Assembly (NCBI GenBank): GCA_012845835.1
Contig: JABAKD010000008.1
Location: 4,137,767 to 4,201,766, forward strand
Origin: Undaria pinnatifida
Lineage: Eukaryota > Sar > Phaeophyceae > Laminariales > Alariaceae
Length of the DNA stretch: 64,000 bases
Direction of reading: 5' to 3'
Below the pieces are notes generated by a model that saw only the letters and a list, made by a program, of their open reading frames with translations, was not told the DNA's origin and searched no databases. The position numbers and the translations under genes were made by a program. Below, in pieces: positions 31,945 through 46,900 of the stretch (positions are counted from its first letter, which is position 1; each line of letters begins with the position of its first letter).

Positions 31945-34900
31945 ATGGCGTCTAGGTCCCGAAAAAAGCTGTCGTCGGACGCCTCGAGGCCTAGACCTAT
32001 CACGGCACCTGGAAGTAAGAAGAGATTGGTCAAGTTGGGAGATGCCCAGGCCGCCATCAAGTCGGAAAAAAACAACAAGAACGGCAAGAATGCTGCTGCT
32101 GCTGCTATTGCTGCCGCTGCTGCCGCCGCCGCTGCTGCTGCTGCTGCCTCTGCTGCAGCTGATCATGGTGCGAGGATCGCCGAGGCTGTGGAAGCCGATA
32201 TTGGCAACGACGAGGTCATCGATGGACACGTCTACAAGGACCCCGCGCCGCTGAAGTGGGGCATCTTCGAGGCGGTGGCGAAGACCAATGGGCAGCGGTG
32301 AGCTGGCGAGCGGTGTCTCTTCTCTTGACGCGCTTCTCACTCTGTCGGGGCTATCTCGCAGCACGACCGACCTTCAAAATGCCGGTGTAGCACAACACAA
32401 GCGCACTATTTTTAGTAAGATGTTTCTTTCCCTATATGATATTCGACTTTCAAACGAAGTTGCACAGAGCATAAGAGTATCACATGTGATTGGTGATTGG
32501 AGCCTGTCCCGCAACCACTGCTGTCTGTATGGCGATGGTGATCATGGTTTGAGCAACGACAGATACCAGGTACGAAGAGTGTATCAATGGTGAGTTACGT
32601 TTTTGTACGTAATGTTTTGAAAACACACCTAAATTTATGTTTTTTTGCACTGGGTGTTCCTGCTGATAACATTGGGTACGAAGAATGAACCCGTTTGACG
32701 TGAAGACAACACATACATGTACTGCTCTCTACAACAGCAGCGGACGTGGTCGTGCCGAGGCTGTCCATCGCTGTTCCCCGGGGCTCGATGGATGAGAGGG
32801 CCATGGAAGTATAAGAACCAAAATCGATACTCTGTGTACAGCAAAGCAATAAGAGCATACGACCTTGTACTATAGTAGACATTTTGGTACTAGGGTCGTT
32901 TCTAACGACACTTTTTGGCAAGTTTTTGGAAATTTGGACTTTGGCCAAAATAGCAAAAAACTCACCATTTTTTTTTTTTAATATTTATATTTCCGTTCCG
33001 CTTCGTTGGAAAGTTTTCGGAAAGTGAATGTGGTTGGGGTTGTTGGAGAACAATTCGAGAGTGTAAAACGCCTTCTTCCGATACTGTATGAATAATGCCT
33101 GCGGTGTATTTGGAAACTTTTTTTCCCTATCTCACTCTAAAAGTATCCCCACTACGAATTTTCTGGGCATATTCTTGCTCGAAATTTCCGGCAAGTTTTT
33201 GGGAAGTTGATGTAGTTGGGGTCGTTGGAGAGCAATTCGTTGGAGAGCAATTCGAGAGTGTATAACGCCTTCCAGGTCCGATATGAATAATGCCTGCGAT
33301 GTGTTTGGAAACCTTTTTTTTTCCATCGCACTACACAAGTATCCCCTCTACGATTTTTCTGGGAAAATTCTTGGTCGAAATTTCCGGCAAAATTCTTGCA
33401 TAATAACACAACAGCAGGCACCAATGAGCCTTCTTCGTAGATCGGGATGTGTCCTAAAAACTGGGGACAGACGGCGTTCGTTGTGTGGGCAACCCTCGAC
33501 ATGCATGCATTGGAGTAGTACTACCGTATGCGCACGTGCGCGGCCCCTCACAGAACTCGACCCGTGCTGCTGTACGTTAGCCTTTCACACGTGGTTGCCA
33601 TCTGCCGCTAGGACGCGCGAATGTGCGCGCCTGAGCATGACGGTAACGGGAAACGCGAGACACATACGTACATGATGGGCAAAACAAAGGGCGGGCGTGT
33701 GGCGACACACACAACGAAAGATGAGAGCACTGGTGTGTGGCGACAAACGCGAACAAGACACTGCAGCAGCAGCAGCAGCAGTAGTAGTAGTAATAGTAGT
33801 AGTAGTAGTAGTAGTGGCCCACCACAGCACAGCCGAGAGGGCCCTCCCGGCCTTGCTGTGATGGCAGCCACATCTACCTCGTCGTGTCCGTGCCCGACAG
33901 GGCTGTGAGTGGTGATTGACGTAGAGCGTTTGGAGGGGGAGGAAGTGATATCGTTGTGTGGGGAGGGTGGGGTGTGTGAGGCATTGGAAACTGGCTTGCT
34001 GCTTGCAGGATTAAATATCAACTTCAACGAAAGAGCCCCCCTCGCAGGGTTTATAACGCCCTGTGTTGTGGTTTGGGATCGTTCGGGTTCAATGGAGATT
34101 CGCCATTTCATTTGCCATTTTAGGCCAATAACGCCAACGCAATGTTGTACGCACCAGACCACCCCACGACTAGCTACCCACGACGCCCGATGCTAGACTT
34201 GCTCTAACCTCTGCAATAGTGGGAGGTACGGAGGATACACGGTGTCATTGGCAGCAGCTATGATAAGGCTGGCGACACTGGCCGTGAGGCCCACATAGAT
34301 GCCACATGGGCGTCGTTTTGAGCGGGTGCTAAAGCATCATTACGAACAGCAGCCACCCCAGCTTTTCCCAGGCGAATTTGGCCGGGCTGGAAGGACTGCC
34401 AGCCTCTGAGGTACATGGGCTGTGCCTGGAGTCCTTTCTGCGCCAGCATTTACTTAGAGAGCGTCGGCGTGCCATTGGCTCCCTGCTGCTGCTGAGGGAT
34501 TTTGTTGAATCTAATATGAGGGCGTTATGATGACAAAACTTACCAAATATCCAAAAACTTGCCATATGCGCAGTGTTTCGCGATAGAGAAGGTTTTGTCG
34601 TCTTTTTGGAAAGCGTTGCCGAGTTTTTCTTGCCCAGATATCAAGTTTTCGGAAATTTTGTTTGGTCGTTAGAAACGACTCTTGATAGGTTGTGCGACTG
34701 CTGCTGCTGTCATTTCTGCGATCTTCTTCTTTTTATTTGAATAAAAATATCTCCGCAAAGTAAACCTGTTTACAGGATAATTCAAAGGGCACAAAGGGCA
34801 CGGCCGGCTGGGGTTGTTATGGGATATATACATATCGTATGTGAAATCCCGACACGTTCATGTCGGAGTTGGGGTGGTCATTTTCCCGTGTAAGAAATCG

Positions 34901-37900
34901 AGGCTGGACAAGCAATCCTTTCTGCCGCTGGTACCTTCCTACTCATGCATATCGAATGTACGTTTACGTAAGCCTCCCTGTGTATCCATTCTCCCACCAC
35001 CCCCCCCAACTATTGTATGGGATCGATGCGAGGTACGAACCAGATATTAATGTCAATTACCAGTTTACACGGCGCCCCATAGTAGAATTCCCTTTCGAAA
35101 TACTTCAAGCCGGGTTTCTACGACCGCCGCCGTATCTCCGAGAAACAATAAACCATAATCGGCGTCTCTTCTGTACCCCGATTACGACAAAACCAAACCT
35201 CACGAAACACACTAAACCAACAGCAAATAGAGCAGCAGCGCTGAACAACACCGAGACTACTGTGCGAGTCCGAGGGAACCAGAACCGGCGTCTCTTTGGT
35301 ACCCCAACAGCAAACAGAGCAGCAGCGCTGAACAATACCGAGACTACTGTGCAAGCCCCAAGAAACGGGTGTCCTACATTATTGTGTTTTCCACAGTGGA
35401 TGGAATTAACCCTAACCCTGACCCTAACCCATAGGAAATGTACCGATGGCTGCCCCCTGATGACGTCATTGGGTTGAAATGGTTGAAAAACACGCATTAA
35501 TATGTATCTCTGCAAGAAACCAAACCGGCGTCTCTTTTGTACACATCCCGAACTCACAAAACATACTGGTGCTAAACAAACAGCAAACAGAGCAGCAGCG
35601 CTGAACAACACCGAGACTCCTGTGCGAGTCCCGCGCGTGAGGGCAGGCAGGTTCGCTAATGGACTGTAAACCTCGCCGTTTTTTCAAGCCCCATAGCGTA
35701 TCAGACGAAATCCCAAAAACAATACCGGATACCTACTGTAGTACTAGCCGGGCCAGCTAAAAAACGGATAAAGGTTCTTCAAGTATCTCGTGAACCACTG
35801 CCAATTAGACGCAACTAAGTACATTGTAATCGGCCAATCATCGTGCATACGCAGCACCACGTGGCCACCTGCTCGGGCGTCATTTGACAAAACGACCAGG
35901 AGTTCCAAAAATCTGTTTGTGTTCAGTGCGTATTAAACTGTTGAACACAGTTTTGTGCGGCGGAATAGCGCGCACAAATACGCTGACGTCCTTAAATATT
36001 TTTACATAACACGGGCTAACGCGGGCTGTTGTTTTCTCGAAGATGTTTCCGGAAGCTCAAGCGTCACCGCTTTCTCGAGGACTTGAAAATTGGAAGCGCT
36101 GCCCCTGACACAACATTGCTACATACAGGGTGAAAAGTTTATCAAATATTCGAAATAACTTTGTTTTTCCCGACTCGATCTCGCCGAGATACCCGCGAAA
36201 ACTCGAAAGCACCAACTTTTCCAAACTAAATTCGTATATAATGGTCGTTGCCGATCAAGGTGAAATTTGGTGGAAACAATGCTGAAGACTAATAATAGAA
36301 CATCGATGCAAGGTTCATTGCCCAATTCACCACGCATCAAGAGATATGACCAAAACTCGATTCCATATGTAAGTCAAGTGTTTCGACCAAAAATGGCGAG
36401 AACGGCATTTCTGCGATGCCTCGCTCAATTTTCAGAATTTTAATCTGAAATTTTAACGAAGTATTTGAACCGCATGTGCACACAATCGGAAATGCGCGCT
36501 TGTTTTTTTTTACGCAAGTTACGGGCGCTTTTGTATTTTTTCGGATCGTAATATCGGCCATATCTCCCGGATAAAAAAAAAAGCCCGGCTTTCCATTTTT
36601 CGGTTGGTCCGTGATCAGCATCGTGTCCAAAGAGCACACCTAAATACGTAAAATTGGGCGGGGCAGGGCCAATCTACGTCTCTGGCAGTTACTTGGCTGC
36701 CCGGTACCTGGTACGGCTTTTGAGGTGGTCCGCACATCATTTTTTTATTCCAGGAAATCCAAACCGCGCGGCAACGCCGCGCTCTCGGGTTGGGGTTAGG
36801 GTTGGGGTTAGGATGTCGAGGTGGCCTCTAAATGGGACCGACCCGAGATCCTTGTCGGCGCTCTGCTTCTGCCCTTCCGTACATCCTGCTGTCCGCCCCG
36901 TCTGGCATGGACACTTCCTCGAGACAACCGTCTTCGATGTGCATTTCTCAACTCCCCGCGTTCGGGTAGCATCCCTCGCGCAATGCGCATTAGGTAGAGC
37001 AGTGCAGGAAATTATTGTCTTGACGTTCCGAGGTCTCGCATTCATGCCTACATATCAGTAGGAAGCCCACAAGGATGTCCCAAGATGGCTCCCGACCCCT
37101 GACGCAACCGGAGGCTTGCCGTGCATAGAGAGAGCAACAGGGCCCGAAGCGATGACGGGATCACAGGAAGAGAGCAACAGCGAACCGGCGACGAAATGGC
37201 AGTGCACCGAGATCGAACTGACATCGAACCGGCCCGGCAGCGAATCGACAGCGAACCGACTGCGAACTACCAGCTAATCGACAGCAAACCGATAGCACAC
37301 CGATAGCGAACCGACACCGAACCGACACCGAACCGACAACAGAGACCGATCGGCTCGCGCCGACGGGAGATAAACCGAGAAAACAGAGCAAGGCTTTGCT
37401 AGGCACCTGCGGCAGACCTCCAAACTTTACAGCAGCAGTAGCAGCAGCGGCAGTACATTGCCGGTGCACAGGGCACACAGCACAGGACTTTTTGGTTGTG
37501 AAACGCTTAACATTCCGTACGATGCGCAGACAAAATCTGACTCTAGGGAACAGTATTACTACCACGGCACCAGTACATCCAGCACAATGATAGTCCGGCA
37601 CGTACGCAGTAGCCGTACTTTCTTGCTCTTTGCTGCCATGCCCCACGATTTCCAACGCTCAAAGCGACGCTAACTTAAGAGGCTCGGCAACAGGAGATTG
37701 CGACCGAAAGAGAGGCGAGCACTGTCCTGAAGCTTGTAAGTCTAAGTCGGGCGAAATGCACCGTCCATCTTCATCGATCGTTCACCGATGCCACCCGTTT
37801 TGTGCTGGTGTGCAGTTTATGTTCTGGTATCATACGATTTATGTTTTGGTATCATACGATGGGCGAGATTTCGATGCCCCTCATGCTTTTTTTCCTGATT

Positions 37901-40900
37901 CCTGATTTCGTTTTCTTCATATACTCCGGAGTATGTCTTTTAACCCATCTGGAACTCCTGATTTTGTCCCATGTTTATAACTCCAAGTGTTAACTCCAAG
38001 TGTTTTGTACCCATGTCGGGACTTCGGTGCTAAAAGGGATAAATGTTGGAGGCTCTTTTTTTGTACCCATGTCGGGACTTCGGTGCTAAAAGGGATAAAT
38101 GTTGGAGGCTCTTTTGTGGGCACGGATTGAAATGTCGCGACGAGTTATCGAAGCAACAACTTCAGTCCGGCTACGCGCGCAAGATGAGGTCAGCTACAGA
38201 TGGCCTGCTGCGCTTTTTCCCAGCTACAGCTTTAAACTAGTGGGGCATGTGTGATGCCAGGTACCCTAACCCTAACCCCCACCCTAAGTATGCGGTACTT
38301 ACCAGGTACAATGTATTGTGTTTATGTGGCATTGGTGCACGTACCAAATCATACTCGTACGAGTATATATAATGTACTTGTATCTGTATCCAGATACACA
38401 GATACTAGAATAAGTACGTATACAATCTGAGAATTTGTAGAATGCAGAATATTCAGCTGGTTGGGTGGCCACGCTTCAACTTCTGTTGTTCTGTGTTTTG
38501 CTCATGTGATACTCACGGTGTATACAGTACATACCTGGTATGATGCATACGAGTAACGTGAAATACTCTTTGACTGCAAACGCAGTATTATTGTACCTGG
38601 TACGTAGTCTAAGTCTAAGTCTAAGCCTCTAAATGTATCATATAGTCAGCAATTCTATATTGCTGTATAGTCCCTTCACCCATTGTTCCGCGATTTTGCA
38701 GCCGGTGCCAATCTGCTCATGCAACGTGCAGATAGCTTGAAAAGCAACAGCAACAAGAGTAACAAAAACGGCTGTCCCTCTTGCGATAGAGGTGTATATC
38801 ACCAGTGCAGGCTCCCCGATGATGCTCAGAACACCACACACCGCACCACCACTTGTCCCATCCAATGGTACATCCCACCTTACGGGGACGCAGTACTTAA
38901 CCCCTTCAGAGCCCCGAAACCCCTCCCTATACTAAATCCAAGTAATTTGTTCCCAAAAACGAGTTTCCAGTTGTAAAGGCGTTAAGGGAAACGGTTGTGA
39001 CGTTTCGGGAACCAAATGCGGCGTAATGTTCCTTGTGTTTGAACGCGAGATAGTTAGGGTTATTACTCCATGCTCTGGCAGACGGCTATCAGTGGTGGCT
39101 GCTGTGTCGCATTTTTTTTTTTCTTGGATAGTTCTTGCCTTAGGATTAACGTTGCAACACTCACAACGACGAGTGGTGTGGTGCCCGCCGTCGCAGACAA
39201 GTCATCGCGGGATCATCGCTTTAAATTGATGGCCGCGGGGGGATATTTTCGTGGCGCTCTGAGTGCCTCAGCCTTGCATCGACGGCGTTTACCTCTACCG
39301 ATTGTCGTCACGGTCTGCGATCTTTCGATTTTCAACGAAGCAACTTGCTCCTATGCGGTATTTGCGCCCATCTCCCTTTTCTCTCCTGTGGGCAGGCCGC
39401 AGGGCGCTACGGTTAGGCTGACTCGTATGGGAGACGAAACCGGAAAACCTTACTGGCGTTTGCTTCTGTTTCTCGTTCGATCCAGATTCGTACATCGAGC
39501 TTCGTCTTTCGCAATCTTGTCTGTTTCGTGCATGCCGGGGTTGCGTTTGAGTTGGGAGGACATTGGAGGGAGGGACTGAGGGGTGCGGAACCTCGTCCGA
39601 AAGGAGTTGGCTCCTTTCGACTTACGTATGATCCTCAAGTCTGTCAGTCCGCTGCAGCATCAAGAACCAACCGAAGGCACTGCAGTGTGGTGGCCCGTGC
39701 GCTCGTAAGAGCGGCGCGTGCGCTTGTGCTTGTGCTTGTGTCAATTTTCATCTTATTTGTCCCATGGGTCTCTGCGTGTCGGTTTGTTTCGCACACGCAA
39801 GCCAGCAGCAGCAGCAGCAGCAGTTGTCGACGTTGCGAGAGCTCAAGCACACAGCGACAGCGGCCAAGAGCACGCGGTGTAGTCGAGGCTTGCCATCACC
39901 GGAGTCTTGAGTCACCAGGACGCATTCTACGATAGAGGTGGCACTTTTCGTCTGAAATGTTTTCTGAGTGACGGGGCTCCTTGACCCAAAATCGTCGGAA
40001 AAAAAATAAATAATACGACATTTTTTTGCGTGGTTTTCGTGTTGTGTACCTGGGCCATGGCATTTTTGATCCGATAGCAGTTTTATTTTTCATTCGGGAT
40101 CTAATCAGTTTTTGGTGGTGGAGTGGTCTTAAGCTCCTCCCAAATTGAGGGGTAGTAATAGAAAAAACGTAGTGCAGGTGCCTCTATCGTAGCACGCGTC
40201 CCAGCTACCGTATATGCCTCGAATTGTTGGTTCAAAACCTCGCTATCGGTCGGCTCTAGAACCGCACAGCACTGGTGCCTGGTTTCGTCTGGCCAGGCCG
40301 TTTCTGTGCGAAATTGCAGAAATTATTTTTAGATGATTCTGTTTTTGGGCAATCGATAAGAGTCGATCATTGGAACCGACAAAAAAAAAATATTTCCCCT
40401 TGATCTCTCTACAAACCAAGATCTGTTTTTCGCTTTCGCCTCCCATAATAGTTGTAGACACTTTGATACCCTATTCGCTTTGGCAGCTGTTATATTTTTT
40501 GTTGTTGGTGTCATTTTGGCCGCTAATTTTTAGCCGCTCTCTCCCCCCGCGCCGGAACCCTCCCCCCCGACCCCCCCCCCCCCATAACCCAACCCAACCC
40601 AACCTAACCCAACCCCACCCAACTCAACCCAAACCAATCCAATCCAAACCAACCCAACCCAGGGCTTTCGCGAAGTACTGGTCGGCGCTTCGGGACTTCA
40701 TGGGCGGCTGGCTCCCCCGCTGCGAGCTGGACGCATCTGTGATCGAGACCCTAGGCAAGGACAACGTCCACCTGCACAACGAGCTCATGCTATGCCTCCT
40801 CAACAACGCGCAGTGTAGGCATCTGCCCGCCGAGCTTATCTCCCAGGTCCCGGCTAGCTGCCGCGATTTGGTGACCCACACCGAACTTTCCGAAACGCCG

Positions 40901-43900
40901 TTATCGCCGCCGTCACCATCGTTAGCGTCCCCTGACCCCGTGCCTAGCAGTAACGCCGCCTCGTTACCTTTTCTTCAAGGGAAGAGAAAGGAGGGGCTGC
41001 TGCTGTCGGAGCAGCAGGAGCAGCAGCAGCGCCCTGCAGCGACAGACAGCAGCAGTAGTGCTGCCACCGCCGAAAATAGATCGAGTTCGCGACTGGCGTG
41101 GCGCGGTCCAAATGAGGCAATGGCGGCTCCTGATTTTTCTGTACACCGCAATAACGCCTCCTCGGCTAAGGGTGGTAAGGGTAGCCTTTTGCAACAGGCA
41201 ACACGAAGTGGCGTTGATAGACGTGCGTCGATTTTCCCGTCTGTTGGACCGGAAAGCGGCAGGCTGAAACTGGGGGCGGCGGCGGTAAGGGGGGGAGAGA
41301 CGGCTGCAAACCGGCTTGATCGCGAACGTGATGGGGGCGCGGGGAAATTGGCCCCTGCTGTTAAGCTGGAGGCTGGAGGGGCAAGGGGGGGTGGGGGGGC
41401 GGGCGCGCGCGGAAAAAAGTGTCTGGCTGGGTTGTCTTCCTCTGGTGGTGTTGGTGTTGGTGTTGGTGATGGAGGTGGTGGTGGTGGTGGGCTTGAGTTG
41501 ACGTCATCGTCGACGGCATTATTGTGTCCGACTATCGGAGGCGGAGGCGCGGAGAGCGAAGGGGAGCCATCCGAAGCGCAGCTGTTAGACGAGATCGAGA
41601 GCCATTTCGGGGCAGGGTCCGACCTTTGGCAGCCGTGGTCGGCGGCGGCGACGCCGCGGGGTGGGCCGTGTGAGGGAGATGAGCGGCCGCTATTGCAGGA
41701 GACGGGTAGGAAACGGCTGGCGTCGTCGGAAGACTTGGTGCTGAGCGACGACCGAGCGAGGAGGATGGAGGTCCCGAAGAACGAGGCTACCAGCGGGGAG
41801 TTCGGTGAGACGAGACGTTTTTTTTCGGGGGTCGGGGTGTGGGGGAACCGTGCAGGGTGCTCGGGTTTCGAGCGAGCGCTTTTGTGGGAGAATACAACAG
41901 CGTAGGGGTGGGTGGGTGGGTACGTCTTTGGTTTGATTTTTTTTTATCATTACAAGCCAATCGGTTTGGTTTATCGTTTGGTAGAAGCGCACGTACCTCG
42001 CGCTCCTGGCACTTGGGAAAACGTTGGCTGCCTACGTATCATATGTACCTGGTATACGATATAGCCGGCAGAACGAGAAAAAACGTGCAAACGTACTGCT
42101 GTATTGTCAACGAACACCTTTGTTTTTTCTCTCTCATAGCAGATGCCCAGATCGTTGGCTCTTCTGTGTTGTCGTCGTCGTTTGTTGCTGATGCTGTTGT
42201 TTTCTTCGATGTTGCTGCCGCGACTGCTGCTGATGCCGTTGTCGTCCCCGTTTCTTTCTTATTGTTGTCGATGTTTGATCATGGTGGTGACATTGCAGTC
42301 GTAAGCGCTAGTGCAGATACGGGAGGGAGATATTTGGACCGCGGGGCGATATCGGAGACAGCAGCGGCGGCGGCAGCGGGGGCGGCAGCTGGGGCGGCGA
42401 CGGCAGCAGCGGAACGGGCGCAATCATCGCCTTGTTACCGGCCGCAGCGGGTGCCAGGAGCACGCGCGCTGGGCCCTTTCTTGCAGGCGATGACGGCGTC
42501 GCGGCAGATGAAAGTCTCGCATGAGGTGTGCCGGGTGATGACGGCGAGCGTAAAGGTGAAGCTTGTACTACTGCACGCATTGGACATATCAGATCCCGTT
42601 TCATGATCTGTCATTCAGGGTAGATACGTCCCTGGTGTGTGAGATGCATGATCTAGATCATGTTGCCGGGTGGGAGCCGTATCATCTGCATGCCCTAGTA
42701 GTACATGTTTCCTAGTGGTCTGTACTGCACAGATCCTGCACCACACATCATAGCGATATATACGTTGATGTGGATTGCTTTGTTGTCGCAGCTCTGTGTA
42801 CCACACCCCGGACAATAGCCTATTGAACATGCCTATTGGTTTGCCAATAGGCTGGGGTATTGCATATCGATACCTATTGACACGTTCGATAGGTATACGA
42901 ACTTGTCGAACGATACCTAGGTGCAATAGGCTTTTGCTCTTAAGATAGGTGTGTGAATCCGTCTATCGATACCTATTTCTTCGACCAATAGGTTCTGATA
43001 AACCGGCACAATATGCTATTGTTCTTACAATAGGTGTGTCACATTGTGGATCGATACCTATTGCTGTGACCATTAGGTACGTGAAATTGTCGATCGGCAC
43101 ATATTTTTTTACCAATAGGCATGTGAAATTGTCGATCGATATCTATTGCTTTGACCAGTAGGTATAAAGCCCTGTACATAGTCTTTTGAATACGCCTGTT
43201 GTCTACAAGTTTGTGTATTGAACATTCGATACTTGTTGTAACCTGTGATACGAGGGTGGAATTGTCGATGGATACCTATTTCTTTGCCCAATAGGTCAGA
43301 AGGATTGGTATGATTGATGGCCTCGCAAAAATATGGTGAGGGGTGTTTCTGGTCGACAGCAGCAGCAGCTACCGATTGAAATCCTCACAAACCTATCGAT
43401 TATCACTTATATTGATAGCAGGTATTATCGTGAATCTGCCGCTTTGAAACAAGAGGCAAGAAGTGGGTCAAGGTACATAGTGCTATCATCCACGGTATTC
43501 ATTCAAACAATAGCCTAGGGTATACGGAATAGGTATGTTGTTCTAAGCAATAGGGTATAAATTTACAAGCAGCAGGTATCGATCGAAACCCTGGCAAATC
43601 TATCAAGTAGTCAGTAGATACCGATCGATACCTTGCGAACCTATTTAATTGGACAATAGGCATCGATCGATACCCTTGAAAATCTATTACATTCAGCAAT
43701 AGGTATCGATCGATCTCATTTATCACCTATCGCTTTAACCAATAGGTATTGATTGGTGGCGAAAAAAATGTATTGCTCGAAAGGTAGCCTGTCGGGAGTC
43801 ATTGTCAAATCATGTTGGTGCCCAAAATACCTATCGATACAAGGGCTCCGCATGGGTAGGGCAGGGCGGCACTTCGACCTCTTCGATTCAATATTCGATA

Positions 43901-46900
43901 GAGTAAAAACCGTTACCACACAACACATAGTCTACGCGTGTAGAATGTGAAGTAATGCCAAGAGATAGATATAGACAACAGTGGACTACTTCTGCCATTT
44001 CTTGCGTGAATCCGATTCCGAGCTTCATCGTATTTCGATCGGATAAATCCGAGCCCACGCAGACTGACCCTCTAGTCTCGCCACGAAGAGACGTTTCTAG
44101 TGCGTTTCTTGATGTTTGGACTAAACCAAGCATCCAGGGCCAGCAAGGGGGTGGCCATTTATGCTGCATGTTCTCTACGTAGCCACTGAGGCAAGCACTG
44201 AGCCAGCTTCTGCTACACCATGCATGATAGTATCTAGATCCGAGGCTCGCAGACCGACTGTCTGTGTGTATAGTCTGATCGTGGAGAGACTTGCTGACGG
44301 TATTCTAGGCGTGAAACACGGTGTCGCTGCCTTCATCGTTCAATTCCTCGAATGGTATTATAATGCTGCTACTTGTTGCTATCTGGTAGATAGCGTATTA
44401 GTAGTACGCGATAGCACTGCACTACGAGTTTGGCTGTTCAGAATTTCGGGTTCGAGTGTTAGACGGACAAGGAAAAAAAAAATACTACCTGGTATGGCCT
44501 TTTTGTCTGATCGCTGGTCGCTCATTGGCCGGGGATCGTACATAAAGTAACGGTCATCTGGGGACGATAGGGTCCTATCCCACGATCATAATCCATCCAC
44601 ACATACATGTACAACTCCGACAACCCGGGAACGAACACGGATATCACCAGGATTTATACCTTTCCGCACAGTGTGGAAGTAATCCCCATCGCCACCGACC
44701 CGACGATCTCTGATTGGCTGGGGGTCGTATCTCATATATATAGCCAGCTCCACCCGGGGACGATAGGGTCCCATCCCCGGTCCGGAGGTCATTCTATATA
44801 TCTGGAAGTTAAACAAACCGGGGAATAAAACCGAGTTCTCTCGGGTCGTTACCGCCCCTCACGATGTGGAAACCCCAACTCCGTTGGCTAAAATCGCTGA
44901 TGGGTTCAAGCTCCACGGCGCCACATCACCCTAGGAGGATGATAGAGGATCATCAACCATCGGGGGGAAGTTCCGTTGCACACGGGGGAGATAGGACCCC
45001 ATCCCCGGTTCAGAAATCCTCCCAATGTCTACAGCTCCAACAACGCGGGAACTTTAACGATATCTCCCGGGCCGATACCTCCCCGTACGGCGTGTCAACC
45101 CCGGCCCCATTGGCTTATTTGACTGATAGGCCTTGTCCCAATAAGCTCACAATTATTTCGACCGACTCGGGTTTTGTCGCATTCTTCCGTATACGGCAAA
45201 CATGTGCAATGCGAACGCAATTCGACCAGCTATTTGCATAATAGGTCGCACAAAGAAACGATTTTAAGCCTATGTCAGGTTGGCGTGCCGAGCAAGCACG
45301 CTCAAAATGAGGATGAGAGAAACACTTGAACAGCAACAACAACAGCACCAAACGCAATATAAATGGACGAATTAGAGCGGTTTGTATCCAGGATTCGGGG
45401 CCCTCCGGTTATAAGCACAATTTCAGCAAAAATGAGGTGTTCAAAGCAAAATGACATAATATATTACAAATGGAAATAAAAGGCTGTCACAACTCGAGCA
45501 TAGTAACCGTGGAAAAGCCTGAAATGAGGCCAAAACAGTCCGTACGTGACTCGCGTAATGGTCGAATAATCATGGAATACTATATCACCTCCTTGTCGCT
45601 TATGCGACACCGAAACAAATTGCTGAAAATCCCATTTTCATTCGCTTATTGGGTATTAAAACCTAAGCTCGCCAATATTTTCGCGGGTTTTCTTGCACAC
45701 TACTCGACGTGTAGGGCAAAATTGCGCTATGCGACCGCAACTCGTACGAAACGCAAGATCAATCTATACAGTTGGTACGCAAAGCGTCAAAGATGAAGTC
45801 ATTCGGGACATGAGAAGAGCGGCCAAATCGCCATGTCCCGGCATACTAACAGCCATGTGTTGCCCACCCAACAGATAAGAGCAATAAGCACCTGCTTCGG
45901 CTTGTCATAGGATGATCTTGAATCGGAATACCCCCACTGTACTGCTGTAATTTATTGCTTGTTGGTGTAGCTCGCCTAAAAAGCTGTCCTCGATTTTGTA
46001 TCAGTTTTTTTTTCCATCTCATTTATCATCCTTGCACTACTCTCACCCTCCCTCCCATTAGTAAAGTAATTCATGTCAGGAGTCACATAGCGGGCCCTCC
46101 TGCCCCCTCCCCACTACGGTACATACCTTGACTTTTATCGCGAGAAGAATTCAGCGTTTTCTTCCCTCGTCGGTTTGCGTCGAATTGTACCTACCCACGC
46201 TGCTAGGCGTTCTCAGCAGTTAGTTGGTCCTATTTCTGCAAGTAAAGTAAAAAATCTCCGAATGAACGGTGGTAATTGAATTCAAGGACCAACGCTAGCA
46301 GTATTCGAAGATAACCACTAGATCGACCACCGAGGCGACCTGCTCTATATAGCTCACTAGATATGATAATCAGCAATGAGCAGCGAGGAGCACGTCAAGT
46401 CGGAAGAAACACAAAATTATTTGTCAGTCATGTACCAACACGACCGCTTTTCCAGTTGACCGCGGCAAACGACCAAAACAGCAACGGAGACTTGCACCAC
46501 ATCACAACAAAGCACGCCTTCCACACCGCCTATTATACTCCTCCATAGAGTCATCTAGGGGAAAAAAAAACACCCGCCAATGCGATACCGGGACGAATGC
46601 ATGCCACTGGTTTCTTACGACGTGGATACCGTCTACGACCCTTCGCGTGGCGCAGCTTCAACAGGAACGATTTTTCCCCTTGCTTTTTATGTCGAAAAAT
46701 CATTCCCTGTTTTTTTGGTACACCCTGCTGTAAGTCAGACAAGAAACGTTTGTGAAATAGAGCATCCGTCAGTGAGTGTGCTCTTACTCGTACCTATGTT
46801 ACTTGCACGAGAACAAACTATGTCGATGTGCCCAAACTACCGCCCTCGAGGCGGGGGGACGCAGCCACTCGTAATGCTGCTGTGTGGCTTTTTCTGGCGC

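Larger units (their letters stand above)
32298..40662 (+). other. Ada1-like gene intron 1 (8.4 kb), repeat-filled
   Basis: Donor GTGAGC, acceptor CCCAG after a long C-rich tract. It holds a 190-bp tandem duplication, an AGC/AGT microsatellite, inverted repeat S, an ~130-bp tandem array (35150-35640), telomere-like tracts, minisatellites and a family T element. Open frames such as 34860-35477, 36654-37061 and 39070-39579 have no recognised domain. No extra exon is convincing. Confidence 0.8.

Noticed and set aside
34200-34450. Minus frame encoding a hydrophobic stretch (GIYVGLTASVASLIIAAAN)
   Set aside because: It looks like a membrane helix, but no acceptor, start or partner exon is visible and it lies inside an intron.
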